A DNA stretch of 64,000 bases from an uncultured Mogibacterium sp. (GTDB taxonomy: Bacteria; Bacillota; Clostridia; Peptostreptococcales; Anaerovoracaceae): contig NZ_CALISE010000017.1 of NCBI RefSeq assembly GCF_938041965.1, positions 1 through 64,000 of the forward strand, read 5' to 3'. The position numbers and the translations under genes are program-made. The notes beneath the pieces are model-generated. The model saw nothing but the letters and a program-made list of their open reading frames with translations, did no database searches and had not been told where the DNA came from. Positions within the stretch are counted from its first letter, which is position 1, and every line of letters starts with the position of its first letter. This document shows, one piece after another, positions 51,587-60,762 of this stretch.

Positions 51587-52345
51587 TTAGAACACCCCCT
51601 TGAATAATAGAATTGCTGAAGCTATTCCGAAGGCGATTCCCGCTGCTCCGATTATAGCGTTTGAAATGTTAAGTATTCCAGCAAGTGTATCCTTGTGAAG
51701 CAGGTCGCTGATTCCATTCGTAAATCCGAGCGCACTGACTAGGAGCATTACTACACCGACCGTGATGTTACCTGACTTTTCTGCAAATCCAACATATACA
51801 GAAAGAATGATGAATACCTCTGTGATAAATGACTGAATGAAGTTGGAAATCAGAGGATTATTCTCTGTCTTCGCCAATCTCCTGCCTAGGAAAACAATGA
51901 TTATCGAAGATATAGCAGCGATAATCGCATCCTTAACCCCGCAGTTGAAGAACACGCCGAATCCTGTTCCCCCGAGGATTCCTGCCAGATACTCTAGGTA
52001 TGCAGGCTGAGGTGTCCTGTCCAGAACCTCTTGTAGCATGTTTGCAACCTCATCTGGGCTTGGTGTCTGACGACATACGCGTCTCGATAAATTGTTGAGA
52101 TAATCGAGTTTATCAAAGTTCGATGAAGTAGAAGGTATATGTCTAATCTGCGTTATGATATCACCCTCCGCCGTCTCAACTGTTGCCTGAATGTTGCTGT
52201 AGATAACCCAGATATCTGCATGCTTGAAGCCATAGCTCTTGCACATTCTGTACATACTGTCCTCAACTCTGCTCACCTCAGCTCCTGCACGTAGCATCTC
52301 TCTGCCGATGTTCAGAATTTCCTTAAGAATCCTCTTGTAATCCAT
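51587..52345 (-). CDS. Threonine/serine exporter, large subunit (ThrE N-terminal domain, DUF1212)
   Basis: A 252-residue protein. The cytoplasmic hydrolase-like N-terminal domain has IGREMLRAGAEVSRVEDSMYRMC (about 12-34), and five transmembrane helices follow (from about 120). It is the DUF1212 half of a split ThrE exporter. TTCTTT-rich leader and AAGGAAAG precede the ATG. Confidence 0.9.
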   Translation of the reverse strand: MDYKRILKEILNIGREMLRAGAEVSRVEDSMYRMCKSYGFKHADIWVIYSNIQATVETAEGDIITQIRHIPSTSSNFDKLDYLNNLSRRVCRQTPSPDEVANMLQEVLDRTPQPAYLEYLAGILGGTGFGVFFNCGVKDAIIAAISSIIIVFLGRRLAKTENNPLISNFIQSFITEVFIILSVYVGFAEKSGNITVGVVMLLVSALGFTNGISDLLHKDTLAGILNISNAIIGAAGIAFGIASAILLFKGVF

Positions 52346-52371
52346 TTCTTTCCTTTCCTAAAAAATAATAT

Positions 52372-54024
52372 TTAAACGCCTTGAATAGCGTCCATAAACG
52401 CTGGTATTAGCTGTTTCTTTCTAGATAGCAGCCCGTCTATCTTAAATCCGCCATCTGTCGGAACGGCTCCTGGAAATGCACTCATTATCATCTCACGAGC
52501 GTGTTCACCGGCGTAAAGCATCTCTGACGAGGAGTGCTTGATGTCAGTTAGCAGGAAGAATACCATCGAGACTTTGTTCTTGCCGCACTCATGCTCCATG
52601 AGCGGAAGTAACATCTCCTTGATATTGCTCAGCTCCCCTTCGTTCATCGAGCTTATCTGTCCAACTCCGAAGCTTGAGCTTCCGAATGTGAACTTCTTGT
52701 AATCCTGATAGAAAATTTCTTCTGCTGACTTATCCTTGAGGTCTGATCCTGCCTCGAACATCTCCGCTGCAAAAGACTCTATATCAATGCCCGCAATTAA
52801 TGCGAGTGCCCCAGCAGCCATCTTATCCTGTGTCGTACATGTCGGTGATCTAAACATTAGTGTGTCAGATACGATTGCCGCACATAATAGCCCCGCAATG
52901 TGCTTAGGTACATCGATGCCACGCTCTATATACATCTGGTACAGGATTGTAGCAGTGCAGCCAACTGGCTGAAGATTGAAGAATATCGGCTGAAGCGTCT
53001 GGATAGTCCCTAGTCTGTGGTGATCCACAATCTCAAGTATGTCCGCATCATCGATATTATCCACTGCCTGTGACTTCTCATTATGGTCTACGAGAATTAC
53101 CTGTTTCTTCCTGATATTGAGGAGGTTACGTCTCGAAACTGTTCCGATGTAGCGCCCTTTGCTATCGGTAACGGGAAACGCCCGATGCCTCGTAGCTCCC
53201 ATCTCAGCTTTAACGCTGTCCGTATAGTCGTCCAGCTTAAAACCTTCAATTCCATCAGATGTCATAAATGCTTCTAGCGGTACACTCTTGTTGATTTCCC
53301 TCGATACTGAGAACGTATCTAGGTCAGTTTCAATGATAACTGCGCCCTTGGCTTTAGCAAGCTCTGCGACTTCCTTAGAGGCCTTCGCACCAAGACACAA
53401 GATTATGCATCCTGCGCCTGCCTCGAGTGCCCCAATTTGGTTTTCCTTGCGATCAACAAGGATTACTAAATCGTGCTCCTGAACGACGCCCTGCATCCTT
53501 TCGACTAGCGCCGCCCCTACTAAGACCTTTCCCTTGTCGAAGTGAAGCTCCCCATCACCGACTACGATATGTCCGTCAATCGTAGCGGCAATATCGCTGA
53601 ACCTAGGTGATGTGCTCGAAAGAAAAGAGCTGCTCTCCGCATCCATAAATGTACGCGCTATATCACCCTTAGTAATGAGCCCGATAACCTTGTCAGCCTC
53701 AGTAATTGGCTGGGTTACAGCCTCGCTTTTGCCCATGATGCTCCAGGCTTCCTTAATAGTCATCTCCTTAGGAACTCCCGGGGTGTGCCTAATCTCCATA
53801 TCCCTGACCTGAGTAGCGACATTATCCACATATTCAGGCACTTTAATGCCGAATCTCTGCAGCACAAATTCCGTCTCGCCGTTGATTTCACCAGCGCGTC
53901 GAGCGACGTAATTGTTGGTATTAGTAATTCGATTCTTAATCTCAGCATAGCCAATCGCTGAGCAAATAGAATCGGTGTCGGGATTCTTATGTCCAATTAT
54001 TATTATCTTCTTATCGGATTCCAC
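52372..54024 (-). CDS. ppaC: Manganese-dependent (family II) inorganic pyrophosphatase with CBS and DRTGG domains
   Basis: A 550-residue enzyme hydrolysing pyrophosphate. The N-terminal DHH domain opens with IIGHKNPDTDSICSAIGYAE. A CBS domain pair encloses a DRTGG domain (about 60-300). The DHH motif DHHRLGTIQTLQPI follows, with a C-terminal DHHA2 domain ending in SRKKQLIP. CBS-PPases are regulated by adenine nucleotides. The start is GTG 54024, 5 nt after GGAGG; longer in-frame starts run over that site. Confidence 0.94.
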   Translation of the reverse strand: MESDKKIIIIGHKNPDTDSICSAIGYAEIKNRITNTNNYVARRAGEINGETEFVLQRFGIKVPEYVDNVATQVRDMEIRHTPGVPKEMTIKEAWSIMGKSEAVTQPITEADKVIGLITKGDIARTFMDAESSSFLSSTSPRFSDIAATIDGHIVVGDGELHFDKGKVLVGAALVERMQGVVQEHDLVILVDRKENQIGALEAGAGCIILCLGAKASKEVAELAKAKGAVIIETDLDTFSVSREINKSVPLEAFMTSDGIEGFKLDDYTDSVKAEMGATRHRAFPVTDSKGRYIGTVSRRNLLNIRKKQVILVDHNEKSQAVDNIDDADILEIVDHHRLGTIQTLQPIFFNLQPVGCTATILYQMYIERGIDVPKHIAGLLCAAIVSDTLMFRSPTCTTQDKMAAGALALIAGIDIESFAAEMFEAGSDLKDKSAEEIFYQDYKKFTFGSSSFGVGQISSMNEGELSNIKEMLLPLMEHECGKNKVSMVFFLLTDIKHSSSEMLYAGEHAREMIMSAFPGAVPTDGGFKIDGLLSRKKQLIPAFMDAIQGV

Positions 54025-54056
54025 GGGCACCTCCGTATATCTTAAAAATTGGGAAC

Positions 54057-54078
54057 GCCACACTCGTAGGAGTGCGGC
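54057..54078 (-). terminator. Hairpin downstream of the cyclophilin gene
   Basis: GCCGCACTC-CTAC-GAGTGTGGC pairs over 9 bp with one mismatch on the minus strand. The T run is 8 nt away, so termination is uncertain. Confidence 0.4.
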
Positions 54079-54133
54079 GAAACTTCGTATATAGCAGTTC
54101 GAAATGCTCCGATACCTACATATGAAAGCATTA

Positions 54134-54610
54134 CTACTTAATTGTAATAGTCTTGATTACCTGATCTTCGTTAGGCTTGTCCATCATGTTACGTGGAACG
54201 GAAACGATGCGGTCTGCTTCTTCCATGCCTTCTGTAACCTTTCCAAATGCAGCGTACTGTCCGTCCAGATGCGGTGCATCCTCAACCATGATAAAGAACT
54301 GTGAGCCAGCTGAGTTAGGATTCATCGATCTAGCCATAGAGAGAACTCCTCTAGTGTGCTTGAGGTCGTTCTTGAATCCATTAGATGAGAACTCTCCTGG
54401 AATACTGTATCCAGGACCGCCCATACCAGTTCCATCTGGGCATCCACCCTGAATCATGAAGCCTGGAATAACTCTGTGGAAAATAAGGCCATCATAGAAC
54501 CCCTTTTCACAAAGTTCTACGAAATTTTCAACTGATTTAGGTGCAACATCCTCGTAGAGCTCGCCGCTCATGGTAGCACCATTTTCCATCTTAATTACGA
54601 AATGTTTCAT
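54134..54610 (-). CDS. Peptidyl-prolyl cis-trans isomerase, cyclophilin type
   Basis: A 158-residue cytoplasmic cyclophilin. It has FHRVIPGFMIQGGCPDGTGMGG (split here as FHRVIPGFMIQGG and the following glycine loop, about 45-66), SMARSMNPNSAGSQFFIM and DGQYAAFGKV. These contain the catalytic Arg, the QFF and the loop of the active site. No signal peptide. Monocistronic, with AGGAGATAT upstream of the ATG. The 54611-54753 gap is AT rich without a gene. Confidence 0.95.
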   Translation of the reverse strand: MKHFVIKMENGATMSGELYEDVAPKSVENFVELCEKGFYDGLIFHRVIPGFMIQGGCPDGTGMGGPGYSIPGEFSSNGFKNDLKHTRGVLSMARSMNPNSAGSQFFIMVEDAPHLDGQYAAFGKVTEGMEEADRIVSVPRNMMDKPNEDQVIKTITIK

Positions 54611-54753
54611 CTATATCTCCTTCATTTTATACAAAAATCAAATGCTAATTTGTTCAACTTTATTAATTTTACATCATGGATATGTTCGCCGCAAGATACA
54701 ATAAGCTTTATTTAAAAATAATCACTCTTTAGCTTTTTTTCGGCATTTTTTAG

Positions 54754-55632
54754 CTAAAAAATAAGATTAATAAGGCCCAGTATAAATCCAATTAGCGCAC
54801 CTAGATTGACGATAGTAGTTAGCTCCTTCGACATCACCTCCATGACCATGTCCTCGAGCTGTTCAACTTCCATGTCCTCGATTTTCTGACTGACCATACT
54901 AGTGATATCCATTTTAGCGATAAGCTCCGGAATCACAGCTTTGATAGTTTTCCTATAAATCTCTCTTACCTTCGCCCTCAGTTCCTCGTCGCTCACACCA
55001 TTACTCGTTATCATGTCGTAAATGTTATCACCACGAAGCTTCTCCATACTGCGGCTAACCTCAGGTGCTAAGAAGTTGTAGCAGTGATCATCAACATATC
55101 TTCCGATATTATCCGAAATAGACCCGAGAATGCTATCTATCATCTCCGGATTTATGAACATCCCAAGCATAGATCCGCCAAGCTGCTCTCCGATTATCTG
55201 ACCACCCTTTACTTTGATTATATCTGAAAAATTAATGCTCTTAACCGCATCCGCCATTCGTAGAGCTACCGCATAGTCGAGATTCGTCGTAATCATCTCG
55301 TACTCCTCTTCAGAGAATGAAATTGCTCTAAACCCACTATCGATATCTGATTTCAGCATCTTCATGATTCGCTCAGTAACAGCTGCTTCTGTCTCTTCAT
55401 TAAGCGCCTTACTCTCGATGTCTTCGCTCGTGACGAGGTGATTCGATATAACAGCCCCGACAGACTTTGCAAGCCTAGTTTTCCCCTTCGGAATAGCTCC
55501 AGGGGTCAGCGGAACCTTGTGACCGAAGATATATTTCTCATGGCGCGGCCTGAACAGCATCTTGACCGCAATATAATTGGTACAATATCCTATAAGTGCT
55601 CCGATTAGCGGAGCAGCGATATATTTAAACAT
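54754..55632 (-). CDS. DUF445 family membrane protein (YheB-like)
   Basis: A 292-residue protein. The N-terminal helix with GALIGYCTNYIAVKMLFRPR (about 11-30), the KVPLTPGAIPKGKTRLAKSVG segment and a C-terminal helix (about 270-290) are typical of DUF445. A long helical, probably coiled middle separates them. In Bacillus relatives affect spore or envelope functions, but no activity is known. AGGTTTTAAAG precedes the ATG. Confidence 0.88.
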   Translation of the reverse strand: MFKYIAAPLIGALIGYCTNYIAVKMLFRPRHEKYIFGHKVPLTPGAIPKGKTRLAKSVGAVISNHLVTSEDIESKALNEETEAAVTERIMKMLKSDIDSGFRAISFSEEEYEMITTNLDYAVALRMADAVKSINFSDIIKVKGGQIIGEQLGGSMLGMFINPEMIDSILGSISDNIGRYVDDHCYNFLAPEVSRSMEKLRGDNIYDMITSNGVSDEELRAKVREIYRKTIKAVIPELIAKMDITSMVSQKIEDMEVEQLEDMVMEVMSKELTTIVNLGALIGFILGLINLIF

Positions 55633-55767
55633 CTTTAAAACCTCCAGTGCATACGAACGAAATTATATCACTAACTGGACGTTGTTTGCATAATAATGTA
55701 AGATATTTCAGTGATTTATTGCAATATATTTTATTGATTTGGCTTTGTAAATTTCGGTATAAAGCAC

Positions 55768-55792
55768 AGGGGTTCGAGTCCCCTGCGAGTAT
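55768..55792 (+). other. tRNA T-arm and acceptor fragment in the tcdA leader
   Basis: AGGGG-TTCGAGT-CCCCT is a canonical T stem-loop, followed by GCGAGTA like a 3' acceptor strand. No matching 5' acceptor (TACTCGC), D arm or anticodon arm is found upstream, and no CCA follows. It ends directly at the start codon of tcdA, in the place where a ribosome binding site would be expected. Confidence 0.6.
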
Positions 55793-56548
55793 ATGATTAA
55801 TCAATTTTCAAGAAGTGAATTAATATATGGAAAAGACGCAATCGAGACCTTGAAGGGCTGCCGAGTTGCGGTATTTGGCGTTGGCGGCGTCGGAGGTTAC
55901 GTGGTGGAGGCGCTCGCCAGAGCTGGTGTGGGTGCTCTCGATATCATTGATAACGACGATGTCAGCCTGACAAATATAAATAGGCAGATAATCGCCACCC
56001 ATGATACTATCGGCGAAAGCAAGGTAGTGGTGTGCGAAGCTAGAATTAAGCAGCTCAATCCCAACTGTGAGGTGCGAGGACACCAGATGTTCTACTTGCC
56101 TGAAACTGCGGAGAATTTTGACTTCACCGATTACGACTATGTTGTGGATGCCGTCGACACTGTATCAGCTAAGCTCGACATCATCGAGAGATGCAAAAGT
56201 GTGGAAGTTCCGATAATTTCCTGCATGGGATGTGGAAACCGTATAGATCCTACAAAGCTAGCCATTATGGACATCTCAAAGACATCGATGGATCCGCTTG
56301 CCAAGGTTATACGAAAAGGACTCAAAGATAGGCGAATTAAAGGTGTAAAAGTTCTCTGCTCCACTGAGGAGCCTATAGTACCGATTCTACCAGAGGGCGG
56401 AGAGGCCGAGAGCAAGGGAACTGCTGGCAGAGTGGCTCCTGGCTCAACTCCATTTGTCCCTGCTGCTGCGGGGCTTGCAATAGCTAGTGAAGTCGTGAAG
56501 GACCTCACGGGCTTCGATTCACGAAAACGAACAAAAGGTGGACGCTAG
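55793..56548 (+). CDS. tcdA: tRNA threonylcarbamoyladenosine dehydratase (TcdA/CsdL, ThiF/E1-like)
   Basis: A 251-residue E1-like ATPase. It has FGVGGVGGYVVEALARAGVG (nucleotide-binding GxGGxG, about 28-46), the DNDDVSLTNINRQI motif, and D-A-V-D-T-V-S-A-K-L. TcdA cyclises t6A37 of tRNAs to ct6A. MINQFSRSELIYGKD matches the family's usual N-terminus, fixing the ATG at 55793 even though no Shine-Dalgarno is visible; a tRNA-like hairpin occupies the leader instead. Confidence 0.92.
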   Translation: MINQFSRSELIYGKDAIETLKGCRVAVFGVGGVGGYVVEALARAGVGALDIIDNDDVSLTNINRQIIATHDTIGESKVVVCEARIKQLNPNCEVRGHQMFYLPETAENFDFTDYDYVVDAVDTVSAKLDIIERCKSVEVPIISCMGCGNRIDPTKLAIMDISKTSMDPLAKVIRKGLKDRRIKGVKVLCSTEEPIVPILPEGGEAESKGTAGRVAPGSTPFVPAAAGLAIASEVVKDLTGFDSRKRTKGGR

Positions 56549-56560
56549 GTCCACCTTTTT
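56533..56560. terminator. Bidirectional terminator containing the tcdA stop codon
   Basis: AAAGGTGGAC/GTCCACCTTT with a 5-nt loop, A and T tracts on each side. The tcdA TAG is in the loop. It also serves the converging mutM. Confidence 0.85.
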
Positions 56561-56584
56561 CTAACCTTAACCATATCACAAGAA

Positions 56585-57445
56585 TCACTCCTGACACTCA
56601 GGGCAGTACACACTGCTCCTGCCTGCAATCACAGCTCTCTCAAGCTTGCATCCGCACTTTTGACATTCCTCTCCAGCATGGTTATATACCTGTAGAAAAG
56701 GGGTATTTCTATAGTCCGTCCCCTTTCCTGCCAGATAGGCCTCTTCAGAAATCTGATTCTTTTCTATCATGAACTCCATCATCTTCGGAATCTCACTGGC
56801 AAGAGCCTGCCACTCATCATCAGTAAGCGAATTACAAGCTCTAGCCGGAACAATTCCGCAGCGGTACAAGACTTCGTCGGTGTAAATATTTCCAAGACCT
56901 GCGATAACGCTTTGGTCAAGGAGCCCCGTCTTGATGGCAGACTTTCTCTTCGCTAGATGACTCTTTAGATACTCTCCATCAAGTGTGTCGTCCGTCGCCT
57001 CTGCTCCAAGCTGCCCGATACCAGTCGCTCTAAATTCAGCCCCTGTCGTTATAGCCCATATACCGCCAAACTGCCTCTGGTCGACATAGCGGAGCTCTTT
57101 CTCGGTGCCATCATTATCTCGCAGCTTAAACACTATATGCGTGTGCTTAAGCTCCTCATATCCAGGTGGCGTTACCAATAGAACGCCAGTCATGCGGTAG
57201 TGAGCTACGAGCTTAAGTTCCTCTGGCGCCCCTTCACGCTTCGGTGTGATCATGTTGAAAATCAGGAATTTGCCACGGCGCAGTACGGTGTCAAATCTAC
57301 TACCAAGCACCAGCTTCTTGAACTCTTCGGGGCCGTAATTCTTGATGCTCTTTGCCAGTCTCACCTCGACATCTTCAATTGTGCAGCCGTTTAGCTGTGG
57401 TGCGAGAACTTTTCTCGCAGTTTCAACCTCTACTAATTCAGGCAT
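56585..57445 (-). CDS. mutM: Formamidopyrimidine-DNA glycosylase (Fpg/MutM)
   Basis: A 286-residue bifunctional glycosylase/AP lyase removing 8-oxoguanine. The start is set at ATG 57445 so that the protein begins MPELVEVE, with catalytic Pro2 and Glu3; a longer start would mask the catalytic proline. It has the H2TH region (LLDQSVIAGLGNIYTDEVLY) and a C-terminal zinc finger CQKCG...CPEC. GGGAG lies upstream. Confidence 0.95.
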   Translation of the reverse strand: MPELVEVETARKVLAPQLNGCTIEDVEVRLAKSIKNYGPEEFKKLVLGSRFDTVLRRGKFLIFNMITPKREGAPEELKLVAHYRMTGVLLVTPPGYEELKHTHIVFKLRDNDGTEKELRYVDQRQFGGIWAITTGAEFRATGIGQLGAEATDDTLDGEYLKSHLAKRKSAIKTGLLDQSVIAGLGNIYTDEVLYRCGIVPARACNSLTDDEWQALASEIPKMMEFMIEKNQISEEAYLAGKGTDYRNTPFLQVYNHAGEECQKCGCKLERAVIAGRSSVYCPECQE

Positions 57446-57553
57446 CCAGGCTACTCCCTTCAAACTAATTATAATACACGCTTAGTGAAATAATGCAAAT
57501 AAAATAGTCGGTGCACAGCCTTTAGTCTGCCTCATGCACCAACTTATCTTCAG

Positions 57554-58156
57554 TTATATCTCTCGTCTTCCTTCCATCGCCTTGAGAAGCGTGACTTCAT
57601 CGGCATACTCGAGATCTCCGCCGACAGGAATGCCGTGTGCAATTCTCGTCACCTTGATGCCAGACGGTTTTAGCAGCCTAGCTATGTACATGGCAGTCGC
57701 CTCACCCTCGATATTAGGGTTCGTTGCCACGATTATCTCGTCGATTTCATCATGCTGCTGGAGCCTAGTAATCAGCGATTTGAGATTGATGTCATTAGGA
57801 CCGATGCCCTCTACCGGTGAAATAGCACCGTGAAGCACATGATACATTCCTTTAAATTCCCTTATCCGCTCCATCGCAATCACATCCTGCGGTGTCTCGA
57901 CAACACATACCTTTGTCCTATCCCGCGATTCATCACTGCAAATCTCGCATGGATCGGTATCTGTCAAATTGCCGCACACCGAGCAGTAGTGAAGGCTTCT
58001 CTTGGCATTCACGATTGAATTTGCAAGAGCCGTTGCCTCGCTCTCCTCGAGTGCAAGAATGTGGAACGCTAGTCGCTGTGCGGTCTTGCCACCAATTCCA
58101 GGTAGCTTAGACAGCTCATTTATTAACTTGTTCAGTGGCTTTGGATACTGCCTCAT
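57554..58156 (-). CDS. recR: Recombination protein RecR
   Basis: A 200-residue protein. It has a helix-hairpin-helix LPGIGGKTAQRLAFHIL (about 17-33), a C4 zinc finger CSVCGNLTDTDPCEIC (about 57-72) and a Toprim domain (VVETPQDVIAMER, NPNIEGEATAMYIARLL). It loads RecA with RecF/RecO at gaps. The gene lies 12 nt downstream of ybaB in the conserved dnaX-ybaB-recR operon. Confidence 0.97.
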   Translation of the reverse strand: MRQYPKPLNKLINELSKLPGIGGKTAQRLAFHILALEESEATALANSIVNAKRSLHYCSVCGNLTDTDPCEICSDESRDRTKVCVVETPQDVIAMERIREFKGMYHVLHGAISPVEGIGPNDINLKSLITRLQQHDEIDEIIVATNPNIEGEATAMYIARLLKPSGIKVTRIAHGIPVGGDLEYADEVTLLKAMEGRREI

Positions 58157-58168
58157 CTGAACGCCTTT

Positions 58169-58531
58169 CTACAGCCCTAGTCCAGGGATGTTTAGGCCAC
58201 CTGCAACCTTGCCCATCTCATTCTCAGCAATTGCATCGATCTGGCGCATGCCCTCATTTACAGCCGCCATGATGAGATCTTGTAGCATTTCTACATCGTC
58301 TGGATCAACAACGTCTCTATCGATTACGAGCTTTGTAATCTCCTTGTTGCCGTTAACAGTGACCTCCACTGCACCGCCGCCAGCAGTTGCAGTTGTCTCC
58401 TGCTCAGCTATAGAAGCCTGTGCAGCCTCCATATCGCGCTGCATAGCCTGAAGCTGCTTCATCTGCTGCTGCATGCTTCCTGCACCACCGCCAACCTTCT
58501 TTTTCTTACCTGCTCTCATACCTTTGCCCAT
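58169..58531 (-). CDS. YbaB/EbfC nucleoid-associated protein
   Basis: A 120-residue DNA-binding protein with a Gly/Lys-rich start, the central coiled helix MQQQMKQLQAMQRDMEAAQA, and EVTVNGNKEITKLVIDRDVV. The start is ATG 58531 after GGAGGAG; an upstream in-frame start at 58546 includes the ribosome binding site. It is conserved between dnaX and recR. Confidence 0.94.
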   Translation of the reverse strand: MGKGMRAGKKKKVGGGAGSMQQQMKQLQAMQRDMEAAQASIAEQETTATAGGGAVEVTVNGNKEITKLVIDRDVVDPDDVEMLQDLIMAAVNEGMRQIDAIAENEMGKVAGGLNIPGLGL

Positions 58532-58552
58532 GATTTTCTCCTCCAATATGTG

Positions 58553-60391
58553 CTATTTAATGTCTATCTTATCTACGCCAAAAAAGTCAGCTACATCCTT
58601 CGCCACTTCCTTGGCTATCTCGTCTTTTTCCTCTGCTGCATCAATGAGTTCCTCATCGAACCTCTGAAGCCCCGGTTCTTCAACTTGGCTAAGCTCCCTT
58701 GCATCCGCCGGATTATACTCTACAACTCTAAACGCGATGTAAAATTTATCACCATATAAGGCCTTAGTTATCCTGTTGAGCTCGTCTAGCGCATCATCAG
58801 CCATAAGGCTCTTGGTCTTCTTAACCTCTACGGTAAGTTCACTACCGTGCAAATCGACCAGCCTCGTATACTTTGCAACCATCGCCATGAACATTGCATC
58901 TGTTCTAGCCATCTGGTCACAGATTCTATCCCACATCTCATCAAGATTATGATTTGCTTCAAACTCCACGATGTGCCTATCTGGCGGAGCTCCTTCTAGT
59001 GGATTGAATTTCTGTTCGAAGAGAGGCTTCGGTCCATCTGCATCTTGCGCTCTCTCCGCACTGACATTTGGACGAGGCTGAACCTGCTTCTCGTAAGCAT
59101 TTCTAGCTTGCGGCTCCTCCTTTGGTGTTCCTGATTGCGAAGCTTCTGCGCTTATTGACTCTGGTCTATGGTTCTCTGCCTTGGTATTCAACCGCTGTGC
59201 ACTACTCGTCGCTGGTGCAGTCCCTGCCTGAGCTCTTGGATTCCTAGCTCCCATAGGGATATTCGCATTTATACGAACTGGCTCAGTCCTGACTTCCGCA
59301 CTCTCACCTACGATGAGTTTAATAACACATGTCTCTAGCAAAATCCTCGGCATAGTCGAGAACTTTGCCTTGTTGACGGTATCCGAAAGCAAGCGAATGC
59401 CGTAATTTATCGCTTCGTCGCTCAGAGACTTTGCCTGTGTGACGATTCTCGCAGTGTTTTCGCTAGAGGCATTTACAAGCTCCGAAGGGTCTTGCACGTA
59501 CTTACAAATCATGAGATTCCTGTAGTGCATTAGCCAGTCCGAAAGCAGCTGCTTGGCATCCTTGCCTATCCTCACCATGCTGTCTATATCAGCTAGCGCC
59601 GTTCCAGCTTCCCCTGTCCTAATCGCATCTGTTAGCTCTATGTAGAAATCATCTCCCGCGCCGCCCGTATACTCCAGCACCAGCTCTCTGGTTATAAGCT
59701 CATCACCAGCGTTGATGCACTGCTCGAGCAGGCTGAGCGCATCTCTTACGGATCCGTCTGCCTTGCGGGCAATAACGGCTAGGGCATCTTCCTCAATTGA
59801 AATGTCCTTCTTCTGGCAAATTCTTTTCATGCCTTCCAGAAGGTCATTTTCCGAAACATGCCTGAAGTTCAGCATTAAGCACCTTGATTTTATCGTCGCT
59901 TTAATCTTCTCCGGGTTGGTCGTCGCCAGTATGAATATTACGTGCGCTGGTGGCTCTTCGAGTGTCTTGAGGAAAGCATTTTCCGCCGAATCGGTGAGCA
60001 TGTGCGCCTCGTCTATGATGTAGACCTTGTACTTTCCAACGGTTGGTGGATATTGCACTGATTCAGTAATCTGCCTTAGGCTCTCCACACCATTATTGGA
60101 TGCCGCATCCAGCTCTACTACATCGAGGAATCTACCTTCTGTAATCGCCCTACAATTAGCGCACTCACCACACGGCAGGTCTACGCCAGGCTCGCTGCAG
60201 GTGCAGTTAACTGCTTTTGCAAGAATCCTCGCTGTCGTCGTCTTACCCGTGCCTCGGGTGCCCGCAAACAGATACGACTGGCTCACCGTTCCCTTCTTGA
60301 TCTGATTGCGAAGTATCTTCACAATATGCTTCTGTCCGATTATCTCTTCAAAGCGTTCCGGCCTCTCCGACCTGTATAGTGCCAGATGCAT
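58553..60391 (-). CDS. dnaX: DNA polymerase III subunits gamma/tau
   Basis: A 612-residue clamp-loader ATPase. It has Walker A GTRGTGKTTTARILAKAV (about 44-61), a zinc-binding CxnCGxCxxC (CTCSEPGVDLPCGECANC), Walker B VYIIDEAHML and the SRC motif IKSRCLMLNFRH. The C-terminal third (about 365-450) is low complexity, followed by a conserved tau-like domain. No programmed-frameshift slippery run was noticed. The SRP RNA gene lies just upstream. Confidence 0.96.
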   Translation of the reverse strand: MHLALYRSERPERFEEIIGQKHIVKILRNQIKKGTVSQSYLFAGTRGTGKTTTARILAKAVNCTCSEPGVDLPCGECANCRAITEGRFLDVVELDAASNNGVESLRQITESVQYPPTVGKYKVYIIDEAHMLTDSAENAFLKTLEEPPAHVIFILATTNPEKIKATIKSRCLMLNFRHVSENDLLEGMKRICQKKDISIEEDALAVIARKADGSVRDALSLLEQCINAGDELITRELVLEYTGGAGDDFYIELTDAIRTGEAGTALADIDSMVRIGKDAKQLLSDWLMHYRNLMICKYVQDPSELVNASSENTARIVTQAKSLSDEAINYGIRLLSDTVNKAKFSTMPRILLETCVIKLIVGESAEVRTEPVRINANIPMGARNPRAQAGTAPATSSAQRLNTKAENHRPESISAEASQSGTPKEEPQARNAYEKQVQPRPNVSAERAQDADGPKPLFEQKFNPLEGAPPDRHIVEFEANHNLDEMWDRICDQMARTDAMFMAMVAKYTRLVDLHGSELTVEVKKTKSLMADDALDELNRITKALYGDKFYIAFRVVEYNPADARELSQVEEPGLQRFDEELIDAAEEKDEIAKEVAKDVADFFGVDKIDIK

Positions 60392-60447
60392 ATCGTACCT
60401 CCTTCTAGCAGCCTAGTGCGCCTATATTACGCAACCCCATATATTAA

Positions 60448-60597
60448 TCGAGCTCTTAGACACCTTGCGATCGGTAGGAGGCGAATCTGCGGCACATGAG
60501 ATGTCCCGCTTAATGCTGCTTCCTCTCGGACCTGACATGGTTCACAGTATCCCATTGCGCAGGACCCCCTACAAACCGCAAGCTGCCTAAGAGCACT
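60448..60597 (-). ncRNA. ffs: Signal recognition particle RNA (4.5S/ffs-like, about 150 nt)
   Basis: On the minus strand the diagnostic helix 8 sequence occurs as GTCAGGTCCGAGAGGAAGCA, with a GAGA tetraloop and the symmetric ACC/AGC internal loop. The ends pair as GCTCTTAGGCA with TGTCTAAGAGC. The length suggests a form without a full Alu domain. It is 57 nt upstream of dnaX, the usual place in Firmicutes. Confidence 0.93.
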
Positions 60598-60602
60598 TGA
60601 AT

Positions 60603-60631
60603 ATTATATTATCTAAATCCATTAGTGTCAA
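60603..60631 (-). promoter_or_regulatory. Consensus promoter of SRP RNA (and dnaX operon)
   Basis: A perfect TTGACA (60626-60631), exactly 17 nt, and a perfect TATAAT (60603-60608) on the minus strand. The start would be at about 60596, the 5' end of the SRP RNA. Confidence 0.92.
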
Positions 60632-60703
60632 TCATTGTACAGCTCGTTCTCTATTTACTCTTATAAGATGAAATTATTTAGCGCTGTATTATTTTAAACG
60701 CAT

Positions 60704-60734
60704 AAAAAGAGTCCTCCTCTCGGAGAACTCTTTA
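60704..60734 (-). terminator. Terminator of the ribosomal protein/rpoA operon
   Basis: On the minus strand AAAGAGTTCTCC pairs with GGAGGACTCTTT around GAGA (one bulge) and runs into TTTTT. It lies 29 nt after rplQ. Confidence 0.85.
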
Positions 60735-60762
60735 TTATAATTATATCGATTAGACGACAGCT

